DNA of 64,000 nt from Paraburkholderia phenazinium (GCF_900100735.1 NZ_FNCJ01000010.1:1-64000); one strand, 5' to 3'; shown: positions 26,519 through 34,913, numbered from the stretch's first letter. Made by a program: numbers and translations. The notes: generated by a model not told the origin, from the sequence alone.

Positions 26519-27325
26519 ATGAACCGGCAAGAACTGGGCATAAACGTCAAGACTGGACTCACCGGATGCGGGCCCGCATGCCATGAGATCCGCAGCGTTA
26601 GCGCGACGCGCGTCTGGAGTTGGCTCGTGGACGGCTTTCGCATTGCCCGTGCACAACCGCTGATGTGGATCGTCACGATTCTAGGTAGCGCCGATCTGGC
26701 GACGGCGTTCGAACTTGCCGCACCGTTTCAACTACTCGCGACGCTGCTGCTGGCGGTACTTGCGGGCGCAACGGTACTCACGCCGGCAGGCAATGGCAAC
26801 CCGCACCAGTGGAGCATCGGCGCGACGTTCCGCGTGCTGGTGCGAAATCGCAACGCGCTATTCACAGTGGCACTGGCTTGCGCCGCTATCGTCGTAGCCG
26901 GCGAACTGCTCTCTTTTGCACTGCTTCACATCAAGCTGACCACGAGAACGGTGGCAAGCGGCGCGCACAGCCTGTCGATCATCTTTGGTGAATCCAGTGA
27001 CCGGGCGGGTTCGTTGCAGACCGTTCTAAACGCGATGGTTCTTGCGATTGCAATTGCGGCAGTGTGGTTCGCACCGGCGTTGATCATTCTGCAAAGGGCC
27101 GCGCCGCTCGAGGCCATGTCGACGAGCCTGCGTGCGGTGTTCCATAACGGGCCGGTTGCCCTTCTCTATGCAGGAGTATTGGCCGCCGACGCCTTGCTCG
27201 CAGCGGCAATGCCGATGTTCGTGCGTGGCCTGGTGCTGACGCCAGCGATCAGCGCGCTGATCCTGCTATCGATGCACGGTAGTTACAACGATATTCTTTC
27301 AATCGGCATTTCACGGGAGGATTAG
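26519..27325 (+). CDS. BPSS1780-like integral membrane protein
   Basis: 268-residue polytopic membrane protein of unknown role. WSWLVDGFRIARAQPLMWIV near the N-terminus resembles the BPSS1780-type family of Burkholderia membrane proteins. About six hydrophobic segments follow, separated by short charged loops. ATG 26519 has AAAGGA about 8 bases upstream and is preferred to an upstream ATG at 26393 that has none. It is divergent from sgrR, so it is a candidate target of that regulator; this is inference from position. Confidence 0.75.
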   Translation: MNRQELGINVKTGLTGCGPACHEIRSVSATRVWSWLVDGFRIARAQPLMWIVTILGSADLATAFELAAPFQLLATLLLAVLAGATVLTPAGNGNPHQWSIGATFRVLVRNRNALFTVALACAAIVVAGELLSFALLHIKLTTRTVASGAHSLSIIFGESSDRAGSLQTVLNAMVLAIAIAAVWFAPALIILQRAAPLEAMSTSLRAVFHNGPVALLYAGVLAADALLAAAMPMFVRGLVLTPAISALILLSMHGSYNDILSIGISRED

Positions 27326-27392
27326 ATGCCACAGCGGTTTTCTGAAAGCCGATGGCACGCCCCCCCGAACGGCTTAACAGCTTCCTCGCAAT

Positions 27393-27424
27393 TGCCTCAA
27401 AAATATTCGCACCATTTTGAGGCA
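27393..27424. repeat. Perfect 10-bp inverted repeat TGCCTCAAAA-N12-TTTTGAGGCA
   Basis: Exact arms around 12 bases, located 68 bases after the membrane-protein stop. It could be a terminator stem without a proper T tail, or a protein-binding site. Nothing nearby explains it. Confidence 0.6.
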
Positions 27425-27493
27425 GATCGATTCAAACAAGCATGCATGCGCTTATGCACTGGCATGGCGCGTCGAAAGGGACCCACATTCCAT

Positions 27494-27697
27494 TCATACA
27501 TATTTTTGAAACGATTCTCTTGTGACATTTTTAAGTCCAAAGTACACGAAATTGCTTGATGCCGGTCCGCCGTCATCTTCGTCGAGCCCGTTTTCAAGCG
27601 CGCCCATTAACACGCAAAACGTGAACTTATCGGCTGCCGGATAAGCGACGGGATACTTACGTCCTGAAACAGACCTCATCCGTTCACGATAAATCAC
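27494..27697 (-). CDS. Possible small orphan protein (67 residues)
   Basis: A 67-residue open frame in the AT-richer gap. Its product is balanced and slightly acidic (for example LENGLDEDDGG) rather than Arg/Pro-rich like the antisense frames elsewhere, but there is no good ribosome binding site before ATG 27697 and I recognise no family. Codon use differs from the core genes. It could be a real transferred gene, a fragment, or chance. Confidence 0.22.
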   Translation of the reverse strand: MIYRERMRSVSGRKYPVAYPAADKFTFCVLMGALENGLDEDDGGPASSNFVYFGLKNVTRESFQKYV

Positions 27698-27844
27698 ACG
27701 CTAAAGCCACGCGTAATATTCCATTCCGCTTATCGCTTCGAATGCAAATTGGAAAAGCCATCGCCATGGACCAGTGAATTAAGACCACACATCTGAAGCT
27801 GATGCAACCCCATCAACCCGTCACGCGTGATTACGGAGGGTTCA

Positions 27845-28198
27845 ATGCGGCTTTTGCTTTCGAACGCGTTTCTTTCGATTGTCAGCAACGCGGCTGACCC
27901 GGCCACGCTCATCGTTCGCGCACATCGCGCTCGCGACATCGAGACCGTATTCGGCAATGGCTTTGAGGTGGTGACGCTGCCCGGCCGCATCTATCCGTTC
28001 CGTGCGTTCATTCCCCGCCGGGTTGTCGCCGACACGATCGCCGTACAGCTGTTCCACATCAATTACGGCAAGTTCAAGGACTCGGTCGCCGACGCAACGC
28101 TGTATGACGTGTATGCGAGGGTCTGCGATGTGATGGCGGACCTGCAGGACGTTGCGACGCGGGGTTCGGTTCCACGCAATGGGTTCCGTTCCCTGTGA
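27845..28198 (+). CDS. Small conserved-looking protein of unknown function, coupled to glycosyltransferase
   Basis: 117 residues. It starts MRLLLSNAFLSIVSNAADPA, then a mixed alpha/beta stretch with LIVRAHRARDIETVF and YPFRAFIPRRVVAD. The pattern recalls small standalone proteins of plasmids, phages and islands (a domain with RxRxxGDIExVF and RAFVPR blocks), but I cannot name the family or a function. ATG 27845 has GGAGG at 27835-27839; an upstream in-frame start at 27827 has none. Its stop overlaps the glycosyltransferase ATG (TGATG), so translation is coupled. The C-terminal 15 residues look low in structure. Confidence 0.72.
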   Translation: MRLLLSNAFLSIVSNAADPATLIVRAHRARDIETVFGNGFEVVTLPGRIYPFRAFIPRRVVADTIAVQLFHINYGKFKDSVADATLYDVYARVCDVMADLQDVATRGSVPRNGFRSL

Positions 28199-29337
28199 TG
28201 GAGCCAGTCGCGCAAATCTCCCTGACGCCAGGCTTGCCGCGCGCGAAGCTTACTGTGTTCTACGTGCAGCCGCTGGTCACACGCTATCGCGTCGAGGTCA
28301 TCGATACGCTGAGCCGGCTCTTCAAGGTCAAGGTATTCGCCAACTCTAGCGGAATCGAGTCGCGCGGCTTTTCGCGGGAAGCACCCAGCTGCGACGAATT
28401 CGTCGAGACAGGCATCACGCATGTATTCACATGTCGCATCAAGCTTCAGGCGCGGGTCTTCGGGGAAATCGTACGAGTACGCCCCGCCGCTGTCCTGATC
28501 TTTGCCGACATGTCCTATCTGTCGCTATGGCTCGCTCTGCTCGCGGGGCGGGCGTTAGGCGTGCCGGTGGTGATCCACGGCCAAGGACTATACCGTCACG
28601 CGAAACCGAGGTTGGCCCGCACCGTCTGCTATCGCGCAGCGGTCGCCCTGTCGACGCGCTACGTCTGCTACTCCGAAGCATCGAGACTGTCGCTTGAGCG
28701 CATTGGTTGTCCGCGCGCAAAACTGATCGTCGCAGACAATTCACTATGTGTCACACGAACCGTCAAGCCCGAGGAAAAGACGGGTAACGAGCAGGGTGTG
28801 TTGTTTCTCGGACGGTTGCGCGACGGTTCGAGTGTCGAATGCCTGATCGAGGCAGTCGAACAGTTGCACCGCCATGGGCACGAGATCGTCCTGCATCTGG
28901 TGGGGGATGGAGAGCATCGCGGGCGGCTGCAACGCACTTATGCAAATAGTCCGTACCTGATCTGGCACGGCGCCATTTTCGATGACGAGGAAATTGCCGC
29001 GATCAGCCGTAGATGCCGGATCGGCTGCTATCCCGGCGACGCTGGCCTGAGCGTGGTCCATATGTTCGGGCTGAGTTTGCCGCCGCTAGTGCACGATCAA
29101 CTCGAACTGCACATGGGCCCGGAGCCGGAGTACGTGGAACACGGCGCGAACGGATTCCTCTATCACCGGGAAAGCGGAGCCGGAACACTCGCCGCGACGC
29201 TTGAACAGATCTGGGTGCTACCGCCGGAATCGATCCGCGAAGTCAGCGCTCGCGCGTTTTCGAAATATCAGCAACTCAACTCCCCCAGCTTGGGTCAGCG
29301 TCTGGCGGCAATCGTCGATAGCGCGATCCAGCAATGA
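28198..29337 (+). CDS. Glycosyltransferase, GT4-like
   Basis: 379-residue cytosolic or membrane-associated transferase with two Rossmann-like halves (GT-B). N-terminal YVQPLVTRYRVEVIDTLSRL is an acceptor-domain start; the donor half has VLFLGRLRDGSSVECLIEAV and LVGDGEHRGRLQ. The usual GT4 EX7E block is replaced by GDAGLSVVHMFGLSLPPLVH, a variant known in some polysaccharide enzymes. The neighbours lack other sugar or capsule genes, so its acceptor is unclear. ATG 28198 overlaps the preceding stop. A strong hairpin lies 33 bases after the stop. Confidence 0.85.
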   Translation: MEPVAQISLTPGLPRAKLTVFYVQPLVTRYRVEVIDTLSRLFKVKVFANSSGIESRGFSREAPSCDEFVETGITHVFTCRIKLQARVFGEIVRVRPAAVLIFADMSYLSLWLALLAGRALGVPVVIHGQGLYRHAKPRLARTVCYRAAVALSTRYVCYSEASRLSLERIGCPRAKLIVADNSLCVTRTVKPEEKTGNEQGVLFLGRLRDGSSVECLIEAVEQLHRHGHEIVLHLVGDGEHRGRLQRTYANSPYLIWHGAIFDDEEIAAISRRCRIGCYPGDAGLSVVHMFGLSLPPLVHDQLELHMGPEPEYVEHGANGFLYHRESGAGTLAATLEQIWVLPPESIREVSARAFSKYQQLNSPSLGQRLAAIVDSAIQQ

Positions 29338-29662
29338 CAGATCGCCGGGCGACGCGCGGCGTACGTTGCGACCGACGCTCGGCGCGCGCGCCTTGCGTCG
29401 GTCCGACCTGACCTTCCGGCATCACATTCCGACAGAAAACACGAAACATCGCGCAGGACAAGCCAGAACCATCCATACGAACGCGCGGGGAAATCCTCTA
29501 ACTCATCCCCTCATTCAATCGCAGTCCGAACATTCTCATTTATTGAGACATAAAGACATGTAATGATCGCGCCCGGTTCGCTCGCAATGTGTTGCAACGG
29601 TCACCGTCTGTCTAACGCATGCATCGGCGCAGCCGAACAACCCGCGCATTCATCCCAAAATC
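29338..29662. other. Intergenic region, 325 bases, with strong hairpin
   Basis: GACCGACGC (29370-29378) and GCGTCGGTC (29395-29403) form a perfect 9-bp stem; the loop contains a second self-complementary GGCGCGCGCGCC. This probably ends the glycosyltransferase transcript, though no T run follows. The rest is unremarkable and presumably carries the promoter of the next gene. Confidence 0.5.
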
Positions 29663-30034
29663 ATGAGCAACTTTCTGTTCGATCTGGCAACGAATCTCGC
29701 CATTCTTGCGACGCTGCTGATCGCATGTCATCTGTGCAATCTAGCCAAACGGGATCTCGCCTTGAACGGCGGCTATGTTTACCTCGTGCTCGCAACGACC
29801 GCGCTGGTGTTCGACGCGACGCTCACGTTCTGCGTATTCGCCGACGCCCCAAGCCGCTACGGAAAGTTCAGCTCGACCAATGCGTTTGTCGAGCGCGCGT
29901 GTGCCTACACGCTTACCTGCGCGCTCGCGCTGTATTGTGCACGGCGCGTGCGGCTGCATAGAAATAAAGCCAAAGCCGGCGACGCGCTGGTCATCCGGAC
30001 CTCGCCGTACACCGAGTCGCAACTGCCGATGTGA
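29663..30034 (+). CDS. Small predicted membrane protein of unknown function
   Basis: 123 residues with three hydrophobic segments (about 5-26, 36-58 and 75-95) and a basic, polar C-terminal tail. I recognise no family. ATG 29663 has no evident Shine-Dalgarno, yet the hydrophobic pattern and codon use look real. It stands alone between the glycosyltransferase and a convergent ParB-like gene. Confidence 0.6.
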   Translation: MSNFLFDLATNLAILATLLIACHLCNLAKRDLALNGGYVYLVLATTALVFDATLTFCVFADAPSRYGKFSSTNAFVERACAYTLTCALALYCARRVRLHRNKAKAGDALVIRTSPYTESQLPM

Positions 30035-30085
30035 CAACGCGCCACCGCGTCCGCTGCTGCGGCGGCGTCAGTCCAGGCGCCATCT

Positions 30086-30709
30086 TCAAGCCGCCGCAAT
30101 CACCCCCGACCAGCCGGGCAAATAACGCGCATCAGGCGTATGAGCGAGAGTCTTCGCCAGATCCAGCGCCTTAGCGAAGTTTTTCGCGATCTTGCTCTCC
30201 GGCACTCGCGGCCGCAGAAAGTCAGCCCACAGGAATTCGCTGAACGGCGTCGCGTCCTTGGCATAGCCGCCCGCATTGCGCAGCTCACCGGCAAGACTCC
30301 GATAAGGATCGTCGCTCATTTCCGTGACCACCTTCGGCAGATGTTCGTAGTCGTAACGCGAGCCGTCCGCGCCAAACGGATGGACCCACTGGTTGTGCTC
30401 CATCATCCGCCAGAAAATCGTGAAATCGAGCCACGACAGGTCTTTCAGCACCATCACCTTCACTTCCTTGACACCCTCTTCGAGTAGCGCCCGTCCAAGG
30501 TGATGATGGTCGACGATGTAGTAACGGCTCTCCGGTCCCAGCACCGCGGGAAACGAGTGCGAATCGATCGCGACACCGCGTTGCTTCTTGTTCAAGGTCT
30601 TCCAGTGAGCACGCTTGAGCGCCACCTCACGATAACCCACTGTCATCTGGGTAGGCCGCAATGCCTCGAGTTTTGCCGGGATAAAGTGAACATCTCTATT
30701 CGGAACCAT
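30086..30709 (-). CDS. ParB-like domain protein (ParBc_2 type)
   Basis: 207-residue standalone protein of the ParB/sulfiredoxin superfamily, second ParB-like subgroup. Diagnostic parts are the N-terminal LRPTQMTVGYREV, the central YYIVDHHHLGRALLEEG, and the C-terminal DFLRPRVPESKIAKNFAKAL. It has no helix-turn-helix, and no ParA partner is nearby, so a role in chromosome partition is unlikely. ATG 30709 is chosen because GAGG lies 6 bases upstream; ATG 30721 or 30724 would add a few residues. Function of these single-domain proteins is unknown; CTP or nucleic-acid binding can only be guessed. Confidence 0.8.
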   Translation of the reverse strand: MVPNRDVHFIPAKLEALRPTQMTVGYREVALKRAHWKTLNKKQRGVAIDSHSFPAVLGPESRYYIVDHHHLGRALLEEGVKEVKVMVLKDLSWLDFTIFWRMMEHNQWVHPFGADGSRYDYEHLPKVVTEMSDDPYRSLAGELRNAGGYAKDATPFSEFLWADFLRPRVPESKIAKNFAKALDLAKTLAHTPDARYLPGWSGVIAAA

Positions 30710-30956
30710 GGTCTGCCTCATCAAATCGTTAAATCAATTTAGCGAAAAACAATAGCGCGAATCAGGCACGCCGTTAATACCCGTCAATACATTTTGCATA
30801 GGTTCAGGAATGGTCCTTGCCTACGTGCGAGCCGTCGCCTATAACTTGCGAAGACCGAGAGTGAGAAACCTCGCCCCTCGTCAGGCATTGCATCCACTGT
30901 GTTGAATCGAAGCTGTTCGTCATCAGTCACACGCAACCGACCCGAGCGAGGACACC

Positions 30957-31769
30957 TTGAATCTCGAATCCATACGCCTCTTCCTCATGACGCGAGGCTT
31001 CGACCTCGGCACCAAAGTTCTCGGTGCGATTGTCCTATGGATCGTCGGCCGATGGGTGATCGGCATCATCACAGGCCTGCTGCGCAAGCTGCTTGCGCGC
31101 GGTGGGCGAGTCGATCCCACTCTCGCGCACTATCTCGGCTCGATTCTCGGCGCCCTGCTGAACCTGCTGCTTATCCTCGCGATCCTGCAGGTGTTCGGAG
31201 TACAAACCACTTCGTTCGCGGCCCTGCTCGCGGGTCTCGGTCTTGCCATCGGCACTGCGTGGGGCGGCCTGCTCGCCCACTTCGCCGCGGGTATTTTCAT
31301 GCAGGTGCTGCGCCCCTTCAAGGTTGGCGACTTCGTCATGGCCGGTGGGGTGACCGGCACCGTTCAGGAGTTGGGCCTGTTCGGCACCACAATCATCACG
31401 CCCGACAACGTCACGACAATCGTCGGCAACAACAAGATCTTCTCGGACACGATCTCCAACTACAGCGTGTTGCCGGTGCGCCGCGTCGAACTGACGGCGA
31501 AGATCGCCAACGGGGTCGATCCGATCGATGCGGCCAATCGCCTGCGCGCTGCCATCGTCAAGATTCCTAATGTCGCGGACAGCCCGGCGCCCGATATCGA
31601 GGTTCTGTCGTTCACGCCGGAAGGTCCGTTGCTATGCGTGCGACCCTATACGCATACCAACAACTACTGGCAGGTCTACTTCGACACCAACCGGGCCATC
31701 ATCGAAACCTTCCGGGAAGCAGGCTTCCCGACGCCGGAGACCCCGCTCGTGCGACGCGCGGCGACCTAG
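30957..31769 (+). CDS. Small-conductance mechanosensitive channel, MscS type
   Basis: 270-residue inner-membrane channel releasing solutes on hypo-osmotic shock. Three membrane helices are visible; the pore helix region reads FAALLAGLGLAIGTAWGGLL with the Gly/Ala packing pattern of TM3, followed by LRPFKVGDFV at the start of the cytoplasmic beta domain. Length fits the short MscS class. The start is TTG 30957 with GAGG 5 bases ahead; the first ATG (30987) would remove part of the N-terminus. A clean terminator follows. Confidence 0.92.
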   Translation: MNLESIRLFLMTRGFDLGTKVLGAIVLWIVGRWVIGIITGLLRKLLARGGRVDPTLAHYLGSILGALLNLLLILAILQVFGVQTTSFAALLAGLGLAIGTAWGGLLAHFAAGIFMQVLRPFKVGDFVMAGGVTGTVQELGLFGTTIITPDNVTTIVGNNKIFSDTISNYSVLPVRRVELTAKIANGVDPIDAANRLRAAIVKIPNVADSPAPDIEVLSFTPEGPLLCVRPYTHTNNYWQVYFDTNRAIIETFREAGFPTPETPLVRRAAT

Positions 31770-31780
31770 CGAGGACGAAA

Positions 31781-31820
31781 AAAAGCGGCGCAGCGAGATT
31801 TCGCGGCGCCGCTTTTGTTG
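31781..31820. terminator. Bidirectional terminator between MscS and DedA genes
   Basis: AAAAGCGGCGC (31781-31791) pairs with GCGCCGCTTTT (31806-31816), an 11-bp stem with A/T flanks on both sides, between convergent genes. Confidence 0.88.
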
Positions 31821-31882
31821 GCCGGGGTTTGCCGGGCCTGGCGTGAGGCCAACCACGGCTTCGTGGCCGGCTCGTTTGCAGC

Positions 31883-32554
31883 TTAGCGGCTGCCCGGCTT
31901 GGGCGCCGGCTTACGCATCATCTTCCACAGCGCGCCCAGCACCACCGGCACGATCGCAGCGCCAGCGCCAATCAACACGATCACGTTCAGGTACTGGCGA
32001 ATAAACGGAATGTTGCCGAAGAAGTAACCGAGCAGCACTAGCAACAGCACCCAGAACAGCGCGCCCGCAACGTTGAAGAACTGAAAGCGGCTCACAGTCA
32101 TCTGCGACGCGCCGGCGACGAACGGCGCGAACGTGCGCACCACCGGAATGAAACGCGCCAGCACGAGGGTCTTGCCGCCGTGTTTTTCATAGAAGTTGTG
32201 GGTCTTCTGCAGCGCCTCCCGATCGAGGAAACGTTCAAGCAACGGGATATGCGAGTCGAACACCTTGGGTCCGATCGCCTTGCCGATCAGGTAATTCACC
32301 GTATTGCCGCCGACCGCGGCCACCAGCAGCAGCGCGATAAGCGCACCGAGGCTCATTTCACCGCTTGCGCAGAACGCGCCGCCAATGAACAGCAGCGAGT
32401 CACCCGGCAGAAACGGCAGGACGACCAGGCCGGTTTCGCAAAAGACGATCAAGAACAGCACGGCGTAGACCCAGGCGCCGTACTCATGAATGAAAACCCC
32501 CAGAAACTTGTCGATGTGCAAGACAAGATTCACGAACTGCAGCAGCGTGTCCAA
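31883..32554 (-). CDS. DedA family membrane protein
   Basis: 223-residue inner-membrane protein of the DedA/VTT family, implicated in undecaprenyl-phosphate or phospholipid flipping and in envelope integrity. FLPGDSLLFIGGAFCASG and ARFIPVVRTFAPFVAGAS carry the conserved reentrant-loop Pro/Gly and Arg residues. Four to five hydrophobic helices are evident. It is divergent from mutL with 274 bases between starts. I cannot tell which E. coli paralogue (DedA, YohD, YghB) it matches best. Confidence 0.92.
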   Translation of the reverse strand: MDTLLQFVNLVLHIDKFLGVFIHEYGAWVYAVLFLIVFCETGLVVLPFLPGDSLLFIGGAFCASGEMSLGALIALLLVAAVGGNTVNYLIGKAIGPKVFDSHIPLLERFLDREALQKTHNFYEKHGGKTLVLARFIPVVRTFAPFVAGASQMTVSRFQFFNVAGALFWVLLLVLLGYFFGNIPFIRQYLNVIVLIGAGAAIVPVVLGALWKMMRKPAPKPGSR

Positions 32555-32816
32555 AAGCGTCCCTTATTGAGCGAATATTGAGCGAATTGAGCAAATGGCG
32601 TAGACGGCCGAAGCTGCAAGCCGTCATGGCGCGGTGAAATGAGCAACGATTTCTCGCCCGAAGGCGCTGAAATTGACCGCGCCATGATACCGAAAGTGCC
32701 CGGCTGCAATAAGAAATCTGCGTGCGCAGGCGCACACCGTCCGCTCGTGACGGTCGCGGGCAAGCAGCGCACCCTCGCCTCGCGCGACGGTGAAAGGCGG
32801 GTTGGCAGCGAGTCGC

Positions 32817-32822
32817 TATAAT
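32817..32822 (+). promoter_or_regulatory. TATAAT box 6 bases before the mutL ATG
   Basis: A consensus -10 hexamer ends 6 bases ahead of ATG 32829. No -35 match lies at 16-18 bases and no Shine-Dalgarno is present. If used, transcription would start at the initiation codon. Confidence 0.45.
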
Positions 32823-32828
32823 TTCGCC

Positions 32829-34913
32829 ATGTCCGAATTCTCCGAACCGCCTATCGACGCCGCCACCCAGGCTGTGGCGCCCGCCCTACGTCCATTGCGG
32901 GCAATCCAGCCCTTGCCGGACCTGCTGATCAGCCAGATCGCTGCCGGCGAAGTGGTCGAACGGCCGGCTTCGGTCGTTAAGGAGCTGCTGGAGAACGCAC
33001 TCGACGCCGGCGCGAACACGCTGCGCATCTTGCTCGACGAAGGCGGCGTCAAGCGGATCTCGATCACCGACGACGGCTGCGGCATCCCCGAAGGCGAACT
33101 CACGCTCGCCCTGATGCGCCACGCCACCAGCAAGATCCGCTCGCTCGCCGAACTGGAAGCAGTAGGCACGCTCGGGTTTCGCGGCGAGGCGCTGGCCTCG
33201 ATTGCCTCGGTGTCGGAAATGCTCATCACGAGCCGCACCGCCGACGCACCGCACGCAATGCGTATCGAGGCGCAAACCGGCGTATTGAGCCCAGCGGCCG
33301 GCACACAGGGCACGACCATCGAGGTGCGCGAGCTGTACTTCAACACCCCTGCGCGCCGCAAATTTCTGAAAAGCGAGCAAACCGAACTCGGCCATTGCCT
33401 GGAGATGATCCGCCGCGTGGCGCTGGCGCGGCCGGACGTCGCGATTTCGGTGCTGCATAACGGCCGCGCGGTCGAGCACTGGAACGCCACCGATCCGGCC
33501 ACGCGCGTCGGCAAGATCATGGGCGAGACCTTTGCGACTGCCCATCTGCCGCTCGACGAGTCGGCCGGCCCGCTCGCGGTGTACGGCTGCGCGGGCCTGC
33601 CGACTGCGAGCCGCGGCCGGGCGGACCAGCAGTATTTCTTCGTCAACGGGCGCTTCGTGCGCGACAAGCTGTTGACCCACGCCGTGCGTGCCGCCTACGA
33701 AGACGTGCTGCACGGCGACCGCTACCCGTCATACGTGCTGTTTCTCGATCTGCCGCCCGAGGGCGTCGACGTGAACGTGCATCCGTCGAAGATCGAAGTG
33801 CGCTTCCGCGACTCGCGCTCGATCCACCAGTTCGTCTTTCACGCCGTGCAGCGCGCGCTGGCGCGGCACGCCGGAGCGTCGCCGGAGACGACCGCCGGTG
33901 GACACGCAGCGCATCTCGAACCGGTTGCAGGCGGCCCGGCGTCATTCGCGGGCACGCCTCTGGGCGGTGCGGGCGTGGGCGGTGGGGCTGGCGGTTTCGG
34001 TGGCGCGGGTGGCAGCGGCGGCTTTGGCAGCGGCGGCTTCGGCGGCAGCGGTGGTGGCTTCGGTAGCGGTGGTAACGGCGGCGGTGGCGGTGGCGGCGGT
34101 TTCGGCGCCCAGGGCGGCAATACCTGGTTGCGACAGGCGCGCATGACGCAGGGAACGCTGCCTGTCGCGCAACCGCTTGCACTCTACGACGCGCTGTTCG
34201 GCCGCAAAGATAGCGGCGTCGGCACCGCACAGGGTACGACCACGCTGGAGGCCCGCGATTCCGCCGCCGGCACGCCATCGTTCTTCGCTCCCTCGACGGA
34301 CGGCAACGCGGCCTTTCACGGCACGGACGAGCAACCGCTTGGCTTCGCCCTCGGCCAGATTCACGGCATTTACGTGCTGGCGCAGAACGCGCAAGGGTTG
34401 GTGATCGTCGATATGCACGCGGCGCACGAGCGAATTCTGTACGAGCAGTTCAAGAACGCGCTGGCTGACCGGGCGATTGCGGTGCAGCCCTTGCTGATTC
34501 CGCTGACGATGCAGGCCGACCCGATCGAGATCGGCACGGTGGAGGAAGAGCGCGAGACCCTCGATGCACTGGGTTTTGACCTGGCGGTGCTATCGCCGAC
34601 GACGCTGGCGATCCGCGCGGTGCCGGCCCTGCTCAAGGACGCCGACCTGCAGGCCTTGGCCCGCGCGGTGCTAACCGACCTGCACGCGTACGGTGGCTCG
34701 CGGGTCCTGACCGAACGGCAACACGAACTGCTCGGCACGCTGGCCTGCCACCATGCAGTGCGCGCGAACCGGCGCCTGACGCTGGATGAAATGAATGCGC
34801 TGCTGCGCCAGATGGAAGCCACCGAGCGCGCGGACCAATGCAACCACGGGCGACCGACGTGGTATCAACTGACGCTATCGGACCTCGACCGATTGTTTAT
34901 GCGCGGCCAATGA
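32829..34913 (+). CDS. mutL: DNA mismatch repair protein MutL
   Basis: 694 residues. The GHKL ATPase N-terminus has ENALDAGA, DDGCGI, HATSKI and GFRGEAL; the C-terminal dimerisation domain carries DMHAAHERILYE, which matches the DxHAx2Ex4E endonuclease motif, so this MutL probably nicks DNA, as in bacteria without MutH. The linker between the halves (about residues 375-431) is almost pure Gly/Ser/Phe, an unusual and repeat-prone stretch. ATG 32829 begins directly after a -10-like box. miaA follows 55 bases on. Confidence 0.97.
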   Translation: MSEFSEPPIDAATQAVAPALRPLRAIQPLPDLLISQIAAGEVVERPASVVKELLENALDAGANTLRILLDEGGVKRISITDDGCGIPEGELTLALMRHATSKIRSLAELEAVGTLGFRGEALASIASVSEMLITSRTADAPHAMRIEAQTGVLSPAAGTQGTTIEVRELYFNTPARRKFLKSEQTELGHCLEMIRRVALARPDVAISVLHNGRAVEHWNATDPATRVGKIMGETFATAHLPLDESAGPLAVYGCAGLPTASRGRADQQYFFVNGRFVRDKLLTHAVRAAYEDVLHGDRYPSYVLFLDLPPEGVDVNVHPSKIEVRFRDSRSIHQFVFHAVQRALARHAGASPETTAGGHAAHLEPVAGGPASFAGTPLGGAGVGGGAGGFGGAGGSGGFGSGGFGGSGGGFGSGGNGGGGGGGGFGAQGGNTWLRQARMTQGTLPVAQPLALYDALFGRKDSGVGTAQGTTTLEARDSAAGTPSFFAPSTDGNAAFHGTDEQPLGFALGQIHGIYVLAQNAQGLVIVDMHAAHERILYEQFKNALADRAIAVQPLLIPLTMQADPIEIGTVEEERETLDALGFDLAVLSPTTLAIRAVPALLKDADLQALARAVLTDLHAYGGSRVLTERQHELLGTLACHHAVRANRRLTLDEMNALLRQMEATERADQCNHGRPTWYQLTLSDLDRLFMRGQ

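Larger units (their letters stand above)
27326..27844. other. AT-richer intergenic region, 519 bases
   Basis: Visibly poorer in GC than the neighbours. It contains a 32-bp palindrome (27393-27424), a self-complementary GCATGCATGC near 27440, one weak minus-strand ORF (27494-27697), and the ribosome binding site of the next gene at its end. Plus-strand open frames here show no ribosome binding site or family resemblance. Composition suggests transferred or decayed DNA. Confidence 0.5.

Noticed and set aside
29563..29961. Plus-strand frame overlapping the small membrane protein at 29663
   Set aside because: Out of frame with the hydrophobic ORF, Cys/Arg-rich product, no ribosome binding site.
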